A stretch of DNA of 64,000 nt. Origin: Sphingobacterium prati (GTDB lineage Bacteria > Bacteroidota > Bacteroidia > Sphingobacteriales > Sphingobacteriaceae). Both the position numbers and the translations under genes were made by a program. Location of the stretch: assembly GCF_013167215.1 (NCBI RefSeq), contig NZ_JABJWY010000009.1:248001-312000 (forward strand), in the 5' to 3' direction. The notes under the pieces were generated by a model that saw nothing but the letters and a program-made list of their open reading frames with translations, was not told the DNA's origin and searched no databases. Below are positions 43,248-52,537 of the stretch, piece by piece. Each line of letters starts with the position of its first letter. Position 1 is the first letter of the stretch.

Positions 43248-43816
43248 AAAACACTGGATCATATCAATACCAAGATCTCCTCCCCCTTATACAACAAGGG
43301 GATCAGCGTGCTTTTTCGTTATTATATGATTTATTTGCCCCCGATCTAACTTGTTTTATTGCAAAAAAGATCAACAGCCGTGAAATAGCCGAAGATATCC
43401 TGCATGACCTCTTTATTTCAGTATGGAAAAATAGAGCGTTAATTGAAGAAATAGAGTCTCTTCCAGCGTATTTATTTAGCTCCTGCCGGTATTTGGTGCT
43501 TGCCCATTACCGCAAAGAAATGAAAATACAGGCCTACCAAGACTTTGAACATCTGGAATTTGAAGATCAATCCATAAACATCGAAGATCGACTCTATTAC
43601 CGTTATATTATCGATATAGTTGTCAAAGAAGTAGAAAATCTTCCTCAAAAATGTCGGGAAGTATTCAAATTGAGCCGGGAATATTATATGAGTAACAAAG
43701 AGATTGCTATAAAATTGGAAATTAGCGAATCCACTGTAGAAAAACATATCAACAAGGCTATTCGCCATTTACGCACAGCAACAAGTCATCTATTCCACTT
43801 TACTCTATTCTTTTAG
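43244..43816 (+). CDS. ECF-type RNA polymerase sigma-70 factor (FecI-like)
   Basis: The 190-residue protein has sigma region 2 (ALLYDLFAPDLTCFI-like start, then INSREIAEDILHDLFISVWK, residues about 42-65) and region 4 (NLPQKCREVFKLSREYYMSN, EIAIKLEISESTVEKHINKA). This is the Bacteroidota FecI-like ECF group. The FecR-type anti-sigma gene follows after 111 bp, and an STN-containing SusC after that. In such cascades the SusC senses its ligand, signals through FecR, and frees this sigma factor to transcribe the SusC operon. It directs its own cassette by inference. The C-terminus (TATSHLFHFTLFF) is unusually hydrophobic. A 28-codon leader ORF may precede it. Confidence 0.93.
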   Translation: MKNTGSYQYQDLLPLIQQGDQRAFSLLYDLFAPDLTCFIAKKINSREIAEDILHDLFISVWKNRALIEEIESLPAYLFSSCRYLVLAHYRKEMKIQAYQDFEHLEFEDQSINIEDRLYYRYIIDIVVKEVENLPQKCREVFKLSREYYMSNKEIAIKLEISESTVEKHINKAIRHLRTATSHLFHFTLFF

Positions 43817-43927
43817 GCGTCCGTAATCATCAATTTCAATAAAAAAACTTTTTTTTACTTTTTGAGTAGAAGCTCCTCTTCTTTTACATCACTTGTATTA
43901 TAACCAACCAGTATAACGTTGCGATTT

Positions 43928-45055
43928 ATGAAGCAAGTGAAAGAATTATATAAACTGATAAGCAGTTTTCTGAGCCGATCCGAAAATATTGAGGAACGTA
44001 AACAGCTTTTTGATTGGTTTGATCAGCAATCGGCCGATCAAATACCCGAAGAGCAGTTTTCGGACATCCAAAAGAATGTAAAAAATCGTTTGCTCATTGA
44101 AATTGGCGTAATAGAAAAAAAATCCAGTACTATAAAGTACATCCAGCTTGCCAGTACAGCTGCTGCCATACTGCTGATCGGTTTTTTCGCTTATAAATTC
44201 TGGCCCGCAGCCGAACCCATTGCTTCGAATAAGTTATTGGCGTCGATTCCCCCAGGAAGTGAAAAAGCAATTATCACGCTGGCCGACGGGAAGCAGATCA
44301 ATCTAGATGAATTATCATTAAATCAACGTATCCAGGTCGGAGGAACAATTCTAACAAAAGATGCCCAGGGAAAAGTCAGTTATCGAAATGCCAAAACCGG
44401 AAAAATCGCTAGCCAGCAAAACATATTAAAAACACCAAAGGGTGCTACATATGAGCTCGTCCTAGCAGATGGCACCTTGGTTAGCCTAAATGCTGATTCA
44501 AAGCTAACCTATCCTTCTTCATTTGAATCTGCAGACCGTATTGTTGAGTTGGAAGGTGAAGCCTATTTTCAGGTAACAAAAACAAAAGACCATAAAAGTT
44601 TCATTGTTAAGTCAAAAAATCAACAGACGAAAGTACTGGGCACAAAATTCAATATTAATGCCTATTCGGAAGAGGAAGTGGTACGTACCAGTCTACAGGA
44701 AGGTTCAGTTATTGTTTCCGAACAAAACAGTGCTGTTAAGCTAAGACCTAATGAGCAAGCATTTTCCGAGGATGGAAAACTCAAGTCGAAGACCGTCAAT
44801 ATAGATCAGGTAATTGGTTGGAAAAACGGCCAATTTTGCTTTGATGGCACCAATACAGCAGCAGTATTTAAAGACATCGCGAGATGGTACGATATTGATG
44901 TCACTTATAATGCGAAAAGCAATGCTAATCAATATAGTGGAAAAATCCCCCGAAATTTAAGCCTGGACAAGCTCATCGCGCTGTTGAATTATGCAGACAT
45001 CAAGACCAAAGCAGTTGTTGGGAAAAACAATAGAATTAACTTAATCATTACATAA
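43928..45055 (+). CDS. FecR family anti-sigma factor
   Basis: The ATG at 43928 gives 375 residues; a slightly longer reading begins with TTG. The cytoplasmic N-terminus (about residues 1-70) binds the sigma factor. A transmembrane helix follows at about 74-93 (LASTAAAILLIGFFAYKFW), then the periplasmic FecR domain (TPKGATYELVLADGTLVSLN, DRIVELEGEAYFQVTKTKD, VLGTKFNINAYSEEEVVRTS). A C-terminal STN-like/DUF4974 domain ends the protein (FKDIARWYDIDVTYN, LNYADIKTKAVVGKNNRINL). It transmits occupancy of the STN-SusC encoded next to the cytoplasmic ECF sigma factor. The 164-bp spacer to the SusC contains a modest hairpin and a TTAAC/GTTAA palindrome, possibly the sigma-dependent promoter of the structural genes. 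Confidence 0.94.
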   Translation: MKQVKELYKLISSFLSRSENIEERKQLFDWFDQQSADQIPEEQFSDIQKNVKNRLLIEIGVIEKKSSTIKYIQLASTAAAILLIGFFAYKFWPAAEPIASNKLLASIPPGSEKAIITLADGKQINLDELSLNQRIQVGGTILTKDAQGKVSYRNAKTGKIASQQNILKTPKGATYELVLADGTLVSLNADSKLTYPSSFESADRIVELEGEAYFQVTKTKDHKSFIVKSKNQQTKVLGTKFNINAYSEEEVVRTSLQEGSVIVSEQNSAVKLRPNEQAFSEDGKLKSKTVNIDQVIGWKNGQFCFDGTNTAAVFKDIARWYDIDVTYNAKSNANQYSGKIPRNLSLDKLIALLNYADIKTKAVVGKNNRINLIIT

Positions 45056-45219
45056 CCAAACTTATTAATGAAATGAAAAGCGAGAAATTCCCACCCTAAT
45101 AAGAGCCTACTAATAGCAATAAAAGACGGATCCTGTTGGCGCAGAACCCGTCCAACTTATTGGTATTAAAGTATCGTCTAACTTCTAAATTATTAACACG
45201 TTAAAACCAAACGAATTTA
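45056..45219 (+). promoter_or_regulatory. Leader/promoter region between fecR and the STN-susC
   Basis: A hairpin can form from GACGG (45125-45129) and CCGTC (45148-45152), with an inner CTG/CAG stem. GTTGG (45134-45138) and CCAAC (45152-45156) offer an alternative pairing. Nearer the start, TTAAC-AC-GTTAA (45193-45204) is a 12-bp palindrome ending 15 bp before the ATG. No U-run follows the hairpin, so it is not an obvious terminator. A sigma-dependent promoter for the structural genes is expected here but cannot be defined from one sequence. Confidence 0.3.
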
Positions 45220-48200
45220 ATGAAATTTACCTTAACTCCGTTCATTAAGAAGGAGAAAGATTTTCATGCTTCTCACTTGGATGCTAACACAGCGTCCGGT
45301 GTGCAACGAACTTATGAAAAACCAACGCCTCTTTTTGCGCGCGCCTTATCCAGATCTCTCATGAGGATCAACTTAATCACCCTACTGATCGGTTTAGGAC
45401 TGTCACAAGTAGACGCACATACCTATGCCCAACAGATTAGCTTAAAAAAGCAGAAATCTAGTTTGGAATCGATTCTGAAAAACCTTGAAAAACAAAGTGG
45501 TTATTCATTTTTTTACAAGAAAAATGAGATAAACCAGATCATTGATTTATCGGCGGAAATCAAAGAAATGCCCTTCAAACAGGCATTAAATGTAATCCTT
45601 GGTAAAGCCAATCTGTCTTATGACTTTTTTGATAAAACAGTAGTTATCAAAAAGAATGCGATGCACCCCAAACAAATTACCATAGCAACACCCAACGTTG
45701 ATAGGATCGTATTGGCTATGCAGCAGCAATATGTAAAAGGACGAGTCATCGACAACGAAGGAAAGCCAATTTCGGGAGCATCAATTCGCCTCAAAGACAA
45801 CATACGAAAAGGTGTAATGAGCCAGGCTGATGGAAGCTTCATATTGCCAATATCTTCACTAAACGAAATTCTGGTCATAACTTCCTTAGGCTACGAAAGA
45901 CAGGAAATTAAAGCGAGCTTAAATCCAGATAAGATGGTTATCCGCTTAAAAAAACAGGAAAATGCTCTTGAGGAAGCGGTTGTTTCTACAGGTATTTTTA
46001 AGAAGGAGGACAAAAGTTTTACGGGAGCATCACGTACAATTACAACAAAAGAACTCAGGCAATACGGTGCTAGAAATCTCGTGACATCCTTACGGAATAT
46101 CGATCCATCGTTTAATATTATTGAGAATAATCTTTTCGGTAATGATCCGAATCGACTTCCAGAAATTCAGATGCGTGGAAACTCCAGTATCCCCAATGTG
46201 AATGAAATTCAGAGCGAATCTGCAAGTCAGCTTAACACACCGCTGATTGTTTTAGACGGCTTCCAGACATCGCTTCAGGCACTGATAGATATTAATGAAA
46301 ACGATGTTGCATCGATTACTCTCTTGAAAGATGCTGCCGCCACTGCGCTTTACGGTTCCCGAGGTGCTAACGGTGTCATCGTCATTACAACAAAACTTCC
46401 GAGACCGGGCAAATTACGCCTAAGTTTTGGATCAGAGCTAAAGGTTGAAAATGCCGACTTATCGGCTTACCACCTCCTTAATGCAAGAGACAAACTGGAG
46501 CTAGAACGTATTACCGGCCTTTATGACTCACCGAACGCAAGTACCGACATTCCGAATAAACGTTACTATAATTTTCTGTTAGATGAAGTTAATAGCGGCG
46601 TAGAAACGGACTGGATGGCTATTCCACTGCGCACCTCCTATGCATTAAGAAGTAATTTAAGACTGGAAGGCGGTGATAACCAATTCCGATATTCAGCAGG
46701 TATTCAAAACAACAATACAGCCGGTGTAATGAAAGGCTCTTCTAGAAATACACTGAATGGATCTATCACCCTATCTTATACTTACAAAAATTTAATATTT
46801 AGGAACTATTTAAACATTAATAATATTAAGAATCAACAGTCACCATATGGATCATTCAGCGATTATTTTGACCTCAATCCGTATTGGCGCCCTTATGATA
46901 AAGATGGAAATGTAAATAAAGTATTGGGAGATCCGGGCACAACTGATTATTCAAATATATGGACCACCCTGCCAACGAACCCCTTGTATAATGCTAGCCT
47001 AAAAACATTTGACAAAGGAGAACAAACAGATATTACCAATCAGACCGCTGTAGAATGGTCGATTCAAGAAGGATTAAGATTAATTGGTAAATTCAGCTTT
47101 ACGAAATCGGATAAACAGTCAGATGCGTTCAAACCGGCAGAGCATACTGACTTTGCCAATTATACTGGAGTTGATGTCTTTAGAAAAGGAGCTTATTGGA
47201 TTGGTCTCAATCGAGGAATGAAGTATGAAGGAGCTTTAAATCTATCCTACAGCAAAAAAATAAAAGAAAAACATCAGATTTTTGTCGGAACCGAGGCAAA
47301 TATTTTCCAGGATAACACCTCGCAACTGACAAACGCCGCAGAAGGTTTTCCAAACAGTGATCTAGATTTTCCATCGATGGCATTGCAATATATGAAGGAT
47401 GGAAAACCTTCAGGTAATGAGTACTACTATCGAACCGTTGGCTTTGTTGGAAATGCAAATTATAATTATGACAATCGTTATTTTGTCGACGGAACGTTCC
47501 GTATGGATGGTTCTTCCCAGTTTGGCGCCAATAAACGTTTCGCTCCTTTTTGGTCAGCAGGTCTGGGTTGGAATTTACACGAAGAAAAGTTCTTTAAAAA
47601 GAATGAAATCGTCAACCGCCTTAAATTGCGTGGATCGGTAGGGACATCCGGGTCTACAAAATTCAATACGTACCAGGCTTTGACCACTTACGGTTATTAC
47701 ACTTCCGATAGATATTATAATTGGCTGGGAGCTTATGTCATGGGGCTCGGAAATCCGGATCTAAAATGGCAACAAGTGCTTAAATACAATATTGGGACAG
47801 ATGTCGACCTTTTCGACCGTTATTTAACTTTACAGGCGAACTATTATATTGAAAACACCAATGACCTTGTTTCCTCCATTAATACCCCCGCATCCAGTGG
47901 TGTAGGCTATTATACAGCCAACATCGGAAAATTACGGAATAAAGGATTCGAGTTATATGCAACAGTCTATCTGATGAAAAAGCCCACCGGTTTAACCTGG
48001 TCAGTATCGGGTTCGGTATTGCATAACAAAAATAAGGTACTTGAAACCTCACAAGCTTTAAAAGACGCGCAAAAAACACTTCAGGGGGATCTCTATAATG
48101 CCAACAAAATGTACATCGAGGGATATTCGAGTAACGCCATTTGGGTAGTTCCATCCCTCGGGATAGACCCGAGCACAGGAAAAGAGCTTTATCTCGCTGC

Positions 48201-48714
48201 TGACGGTACACCAACTTACACCTGGGCGTCAAAAGATGTAACTGCTGTCGGAAACACAGATCCTAAAGTTTGGGGTAATTTCAACACAATGTTACGCTAC
48301 AAAGGATTTACATTTACAGCATCGCTGGGTTATCGCTTTGGCGGTCAGGCATACAATAGAACCTTGGCTGAACGAGTTGAAACCAGCAGTTACAAATATA
48401 ATGTAGATGAACGCGTCTATACTGGCCGATGGCAAAATCCCGGCGATTATGCACCATTCAAAGGACTCTTAAACACAAATCCAACCTATAAAACTTCGCG
48501 ATTTGTCCAAGATGAAAACACCATTTATGCGAGAAGTTTCAACTTCCAGTATGATTTCCGTTACATGAATTGGGTCAAGAAAATTGGGTTCGAAAACGTC
48601 AATATAGGGCTGGATGTATCTGATCCATTTATCATTTCGAGTATTCGCCAAGAACGAGGAACAAATTATCCATTTTCAAGGCAGGTAACTTTTAGTCTCA
48701 ACGCAACATTTTAA
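45220..48714 (+). CDS. susC-like: SusC/RagA TonB-dependent transporter with N-terminal STN signalling domain
   Basis: The 1164-residue protein has a long N-terminus before the hydrophobic signal (MRINLITLLIGLGLSQ, cleavage near THYAQ-type AHTYAQQ), so translation could instead begin at the ATG at 45361. Domains in order: STN (SLESILKNLEKQSGYSFFYK, about residues 85-150), carboxypeptidase-regulatory-like (VKGRVIDNEGKPISGASIRL), the EEAVVSTGIF TonB-box area, and plug (PLIVLDGFQTSLQALIDINE, LKDAAATALYGSRGANGVIV). The barrel ends in VTFSLNATF. The STN domain allows signalling to the FecR protein encoded upstream. The paired SusD begins 4 bp after its stop. No glycosidase is in this operon, so its cargo may be a peptide rather than a glycan. 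Confidence 0.95.
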   Translation: MKFTLTPFIKKEKDFHASHLDANTASGVQRTYEKPTPLFARALSRSLMRINLITLLIGLGLSQVDAHTYAQQISLKKQKSSLESILKNLEKQSGYSFFYKKNEINQIIDLSAEIKEMPFKQALNVILGKANLSYDFFDKTVVIKKNAMHPKQITIATPNVDRIVLAMQQQYVKGRVIDNEGKPISGASIRLKDNIRKGVMSQADGSFILPISSLNEILVITSLGYERQEIKASLNPDKMVIRLKKQENALEEAVVSTGIFKKEDKSFTGASRTITTKELRQYGARNLVTSLRNIDPSFNIIENNLFGNDPNRLPEIQMRGNSSIPNVNEIQSESASQLNTPLIVLDGFQTSLQALIDINENDVASITLLKDAAATALYGSRGANGVIVITTKLPRPGKLRLSFGSELKVENADLSAYHLLNARDKLELERITGLYDSPNASTDIPNKRYYNFLLDEVNSGVETDWMAIPLRTSYALRSNLRLEGGDNQFRYSAGIQNNNTAGVMKGSSRNTLNGSITLSYTYKNLIFRNYLNINNIKNQQSPYGSFSDYFDLNPYWRPYDKDGNVNKVLGDPGTTDYSNIWTTLPTNPLYNASLKTFDKGEQTDITNQTAVEWSIQEGLRLIGKFSFTKSDKQSDAFKPAEHTDFANYTGVDVFRKGAYWIGLNRGMKYEGALNLSYSKKIKEKHQIFVGTEANIFQDNTSQLTNAAEGFPNSDLDFPSMALQYMKDGKPSGNEYYYRTVGFVGNANYNYDNRYFVDGTFRMDGSSQFGANKRFAPFWSAGLGWNLHEEKFFKKNEIVNRLKLRGSVGTSGSTKFNTYQALTTYGYYTSDRYYNWLGAYVMGLGNPDLKWQQVLKYNIGTDVDLFDRYLTLQANYYIENTNDLVSSINTPASSGVGYYTANIGKLRNKGFELYATVYLMKKPTGLTWSVSGSVLHNKNKVLETSQALKDAQKTLQGDLYNANKMYIEGYSSNAIWVVPSLGIDPSTGKELYLAADGTPTYTWASKDVTAVGNTDPKVWGNFNTMLRYKGFTFTASLGYRFGGQAYNRTLAERVETSSYKYNVDERVYTGRWQNPGDYAPFKGLLNTNPTYKTSRFVQDENTIYARSFNFQYDFRYMNWVKKIGFENVNIGLDVSDPFIISSIRQERGTNYPFSRQVTFSLNATF

Positions 48715-48718
48715 TAAA

Positions 48719-50173
48719 ATGAAAAAATATATCATATTAACGAGTTTAGTAAGTTTCCTATTTTTAGGTTCATGCAATAAATTTCTGGATGTCTTACCTC
48801 GAACCCAAATACCAGCGGATAAATTATTCGATTCAGAACAGGGGTTTAAAGATGCTTTGGCTGGCGTTTATATTTCGGCAAAAAGTAATACAACCTATGG
48901 GAAAGCCTTAACTTTTGGCACAATAGAAAGTTTAATCTCGAGCTGGGATATAACGACGAATTCCCTGGAACAACAGCTCGGACTTTTCAATTATTCTGAC
49001 AATCGCGTAATTGATCAATTCAATGCGATATTTGCCAAACAATATGCAACAATTGCCGCAATAAATGCTATTCTTCAGAATCTAGAATCCAATAAATCCA
49101 TCTTTAAGACAGAAGGAGTATATCAGGTCATTAAAGCAGAATGCCTAGGCTTACGTGCCTACATCCATTTTGATCTGATGCGCCTTTATGGCCCTATACC
49201 AACTGAACCTGAGATCGGAAATCAGCTCGCCTATGTAACTGAATTTAACAGAGAAATCCATCAACATATTTCTTATGAAGAATATAAAAGCAAAATTTTC
49301 ACAGATCTAAAACAAGCCGAAGAGCTTATCAAAGAATTTGACCCCATGCTGTCCTATTCGATGAACGATGTTAGAAATCCCAATGGATTCGCAAGCAACT
49401 ACAAGCCACTAGATGATTTCATGTCCTATCGCAATATGCGCATGAACTATTATGCGATGAAAGCGTTAGAATCTCGTGCAAGTTTATGGTATAGAGACAA
49501 AGACAATGCGTATAAAGCCGCTAAGGAGGTGATTGACGCAAAAGATGCGGATGGAGAAGTTAAATTCAAGTTAGCCACTGGGAAAGACTTTACCACAACC
49601 AACTATATCCTCACTTCTGAACAGATATTCGGACTGTACGCTTTTGATTTAGCAACAACCTATACAGATAACTTTGGCAACGCAACTTATCGCAAAGGTA
49701 CATCTGCAACAACCATCACAAATCAACTATACGGCAATACCGGAACTGATTTTAGAGAATCTTCACTTTGGAATATTGTTACATTGACCAACGGTTCCAG
49801 ATACAATGTGATTAAAAAGTTTTGGGTTACGGCCGACAATGTGACTGTTTTAACCGATTACAAACAACTGCCAATGATACGCACCAGTGAACTTTATTTG
49901 ATATTGGCTGAAACAGCTCCTTTCACTGAAGGCTTGGAATATCTAAAAACCTTTAGAGCGAACCGTAATATCTCCGGACTATCAATACCCGCAGACCTGC
50001 CAACCCTACAGAGCGAGATTATCAAGGAATATCGAAAGGAATTCTATGGGGAAGGACAGGCGTATTACGCTTACAAAAGACTGAATATCCCAAAACCGCA
50101 AATATTATTTGCCCCTTCAAATGCAGTGGTCAATTACCTCTTGCCCATGCCAACAGTTGAATCCATTAATTAA
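48719..50173 (+). CDS. susD-like: SusD/RagB family lipoprotein of the thioredoxin-rich operon
   Basis: The 484-residue protein has lipobox SFLFLGSC (Cys19) followed by NKFLDVLPRTQIPADKLFDS. SusD features: GFKDALAGVYISAKS, AECLGLRAYIHFDLMRLYGP and QLPMIRTSELYLILAETAPF, then EYRKEFYGEGQAYYAYKRLN. The C-terminus (NYLLPMPTVESIN) is that of the RagB type that binds peptides or other non-starch ligands in some cases. It forms the surface lid for the SusC 4 bp upstream. It is followed after 8 bp by a DUF4843-like lipoprotein. Confidence 0.93.
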   Translation: MKKYIILTSLVSFLFLGSCNKFLDVLPRTQIPADKLFDSEQGFKDALAGVYISAKSNTTYGKALTFGTIESLISSWDITTNSLEQQLGLFNYSDNRVIDQFNAIFAKQYATIAAINAILQNLESNKSIFKTEGVYQVIKAECLGLRAYIHFDLMRLYGPIPTEPEIGNQLAYVTEFNREIHQHISYEEYKSKIFTDLKQAEELIKEFDPMLSYSMNDVRNPNGFASNYKPLDDFMSYRNMRMNYYAMKALESRASLWYRDKDNAYKAAKEVIDAKDADGEVKFKLATGKDFTTTNYILTSEQIFGLYAFDLATTYTDNFGNATYRKGTSATTITNQLYGNTGTDFRESSLWNIVTLTNGSRYNVIKKFWVTADNVTVLTDYKQLPMIRTSELYLILAETAPFTEGLEYLKTFRANRNISGLSIPADLPTLQSEIIKEYRKEFYGEGQAYYAYKRLNIPKPQILFAPSNAVVNYLLPMPTVESIN

Positions 50174-50181
50174 CCTCCATT

Positions 50182-50949
50182 ATGAAACCATATTTTATAT
50201 TAATTATAGTTGGTATCGCATGCATCTCGTTCATTAGCTGCAAAAAAGACCAATATTATATATTTGATGATATTCCAAGAGTCCAATTTGGGCCACCCAT
50301 TTCGACGCTCAAACTCAATGAATATACCGACTCGTTAAAATCTGAAACATTCTTCTACGAATCACAGGACACGAAGCAAGATACCGTATATTTTGATATC
50401 TACACCGTGGGCGAAACATCAAAAAAAGACCGAAAATATCAGCTTCAACAAGTCCAATTGCAGGGCATAGAAAATGCAGTCCCGGGAAAACACTTTATCC
50501 CATTTGATGATCCTGCTGTCGCTGATCTCTACGTTATCAAATCCGACTCTGTACACGCAAGGGTACCGATCGTTATTTTAAGAGATGGCGAATTAAAAAG
50601 TAAGACCGTCAATCTCGGTATTTCCATTGTCGCTAACGCTAACTTTGCTATCGGTGAACCCACCAAATCCTGGCGAAAGCTACAGTTTACTGATCGCCTA
50701 AGCCAACCAAATGCTTGGACAGCCTCCTATTCCACCTATTATTTCGGAGCATACAGCGTTCGAAAACATGAATTTATGATCGAGGTTACGGCTCAGCGTT
50801 GGGATCAAAACTTTATAGCGACCCTACCTCTAGATCAAATGAACTATTATAAATCTGTCCTTGGGATGGCTGTGATAGATTACAATAAGCAACATCCTGA
50901 TGCGCCCTTACGCGCTGAAAACGGTGATCTCATTACTTTCCCTAATTAA
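50182..50949 (+). CDS. DUF4843-type surface lipoprotein
   Basis: The 255-residue protein has lipobox GIACISFISC (Cys20) followed by KKDQYYIFDDIPRVQFGPP. Phrases typical of this group are DTVYFDIYTVGETSKKDRKY, PGKHFIPFDDPAVADLYVI and PIVILRDGELKSKTVNLGIS. The C-terminal part is alpha-helical (YYKSVLGMAVIDYNKQHPDA). DUF4843 proteins are found after SusD genes in Bacteroidota and are probably accessory surface binders; their function is not established. It is 8 bp after the SusD gene and 9 bp before the PKD-like lipoprotein gene. The match to DUF4843 is from memory of pattern and position. Confidence 0.82.
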   Translation: MKPYFILIIVGIACISFISCKKDQYYIFDDIPRVQFGPPISTLKLNEYTDSLKSETFFYESQDTKQDTVYFDIYTVGETSKKDRKYQLQQVQLQGIENAVPGKHFIPFDDPAVADLYVIKSDSVHARVPIVILRDGELKSKTVNLGISIVANANFAIGEPTKSWRKLQFTDRLSQPNAWTASYSTYYFGAYSVRKHEFMIEVTAQRWDQNFIATLPLDQMNYYKSVLGMAVIDYNKQHPDAPLRAENGDLITFPN

Positions 50950-50958
50950 TCAGAAGCG

Positions 50959-52512
50959 ATGAAAAAGATAAATATTTACCTATTACTCCTAGGATTTCTA
51001 TTGGTTTTATCCTGTTCAAAAGATAAAAGCAACTATGACTATAGCGAAAAGGAGCACATTGATATTGAAGGAATTGAGTCAAAATACACAGTCATTTCAC
51101 TAAAAGATACTTTAAAAATATCCCCCTCTGCAAAATCAAATAAAGAAGGTGAGTTAGAATATAGATGGGGATTTTACGAAACAAATGTACAAGGTAGAAG
51201 CGAACCATTGGACACAATCTCCCGTAACCAAAATCTAAGCTATTATATCACCGAGGATGCCAAGGACTGGGTTGTCGTTTGTATTGTGAAAAACAAAAAA
51301 ACAGGCTATACCCAATACAAGAATGCCACCGTAACTGTAAGTACACAGTTTACGCGGGGTTGGTATGTCCTAAAAGACGATGGTAATAACTCGGATTTAG
51401 ATCTACACCTAACCCCGCAAAATAATGTGGTAAATGGAAAAATCGAAAATGTATACAGTACTGCAAATAATCAAAAAATAGCAGGAAAGGCAAATTTCAT
51501 CAGCTTTTCTTCCAGTTACAAAAGCAATGTGTTAAACCCCAGCTCTTATTCTAATACCCGGGCATTATTTCTTGTAACAGAAAAAGATATACAAGCTATT
51601 AATGTCAATAATCTAAAGAAAATAAGGGATAAGCAGAATTTATTCTTAGGAGGGCCACAAACGATATCCGGAACTACGGGAGCTTTTGTAGGAAGTAGCG
51701 CTAATTATATTCTTAATAATGGACAGCTATATAATATCTATGCTATGAGCGCTAATACTGGTCAGTTTGGAAACAAAGCGATGATTGATGGAAAGAATAG
51801 CGCCTATGAATTATCAAAATTTATGATCTCTGGTGCTAGCAATGACCCTATTCTATTTGATAACCTAGGCGGAAATTTCGTCACGCTCGCAAATGGATCC
51901 GGCTCCAGTATGACCATATTTTCAAATGATGCTACCAATGATTTCAGCACGACAAATAACAATCAAAAAGCGTTGTTTTTGGGAATGAAGTCTAATATTT
52001 ATTTACCGGCCCCCGATTATTACTACAAAACGGTTGGTTATGCAATATTGCAGGACAAAACTGACCCTAGTTTAAAATCCCTCTGTACGCTAGAAAAGAA
52101 CAAGTTTGTCCTAAAAATAAAAAAAGATAGCATAGGACCTTCCTCTAAATTATACGAAGCGAGCCTGCATACTTTATTATTCGAAGACGAAAATCTCCTC
52201 TACTTTGTCAACAACAACCAAGTATATAGTAGAAATCTTAGCAATGGTTTTGAACAATTGCAGTTTAGCACCGCTGGAGGTGAACAGGTTACTTTTATCA
52301 AACATCTAAAATACTCAGAATCGGGATATGCTTTCAATTTCGTCGTCATTGGAACAAAAATCGGGTCGAATTATAAAATTAAAATGTTTACAAAAAACTC
52401 GGGTAATTTAGATTCAAATCCTGTACAGACGCTCGAAGGGACCGGAATAGCACGATCACTCATCTACATTGCGCCATCCGTCTCCGATTATACTTATCCC
52501 TGGTCTTATTAG
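50959..52512 (+). CDS. PKD-like family surface lipoprotein
   Basis: The 517-residue protein has lipobox LLVLSC (Cys19) then SKDKSNYDYSEKEHIDIEG. A PKD-like Ig domain is visible at about residues 35-130 (LKISPSAKSNKEGELEYRWG, AKDWVVVCIVKNKKTGYTQY). The following 380 residues form repeats of about 50 residues that look like a beta-propeller. Phrases are FTRGWYVLKDDGNNSDLDLH, ARALFLVTEKDIQ-like and LLYFVNNNQVYSRNLSNG. Such proteins follow SusD/DUF4843 genes. The role is inferred to be binding of the imported substrate on the outer membrane. There is no catalytic motif. Confidence 0.82.
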   Translation: MKKINIYLLLLGFLLVLSCSKDKSNYDYSEKEHIDIEGIESKYTVISLKDTLKISPSAKSNKEGELEYRWGFYETNVQGRSEPLDTISRNQNLSYYITEDAKDWVVVCIVKNKKTGYTQYKNATVTVSTQFTRGWYVLKDDGNNSDLDLHLTPQNNVVNGKIENVYSTANNQKIAGKANFISFSSSYKSNVLNPSSYSNTRALFLVTEKDIQAINVNNLKKIRDKQNLFLGGPQTISGTTGAFVGSSANYILNNGQLYNIYAMSANTGQFGNKAMIDGKNSAYELSKFMISGASNDPILFDNLGGNFVTLANGSGSSMTIFSNDATNDFSTTNNNQKALFLGMKSNIYLPAPDYYYKTVGYAILQDKTDPSLKSLCTLEKNKFVLKIKKDSIGPSSKLYEASLHTLLFEDENLLYFVNNNQVYSRNLSNGFEQLQFSTAGGEQVTFIKHLKYSESGYAFNFVVIGTKIGSNYKIKMFTKNSGNLDSNPVQTLEGTGIARSLIYIAPSVSDYTYPWSY

Positions 52513-52537
52513 TCCACAATTACTTATAAAATACTAA

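Noticed and set aside
43845..43870. A-run followed by T-run after the sigma gene as a terminator
   Set aside because: It has no GC stem, and FecR is expected to be co-transcribed with the sigma gene.
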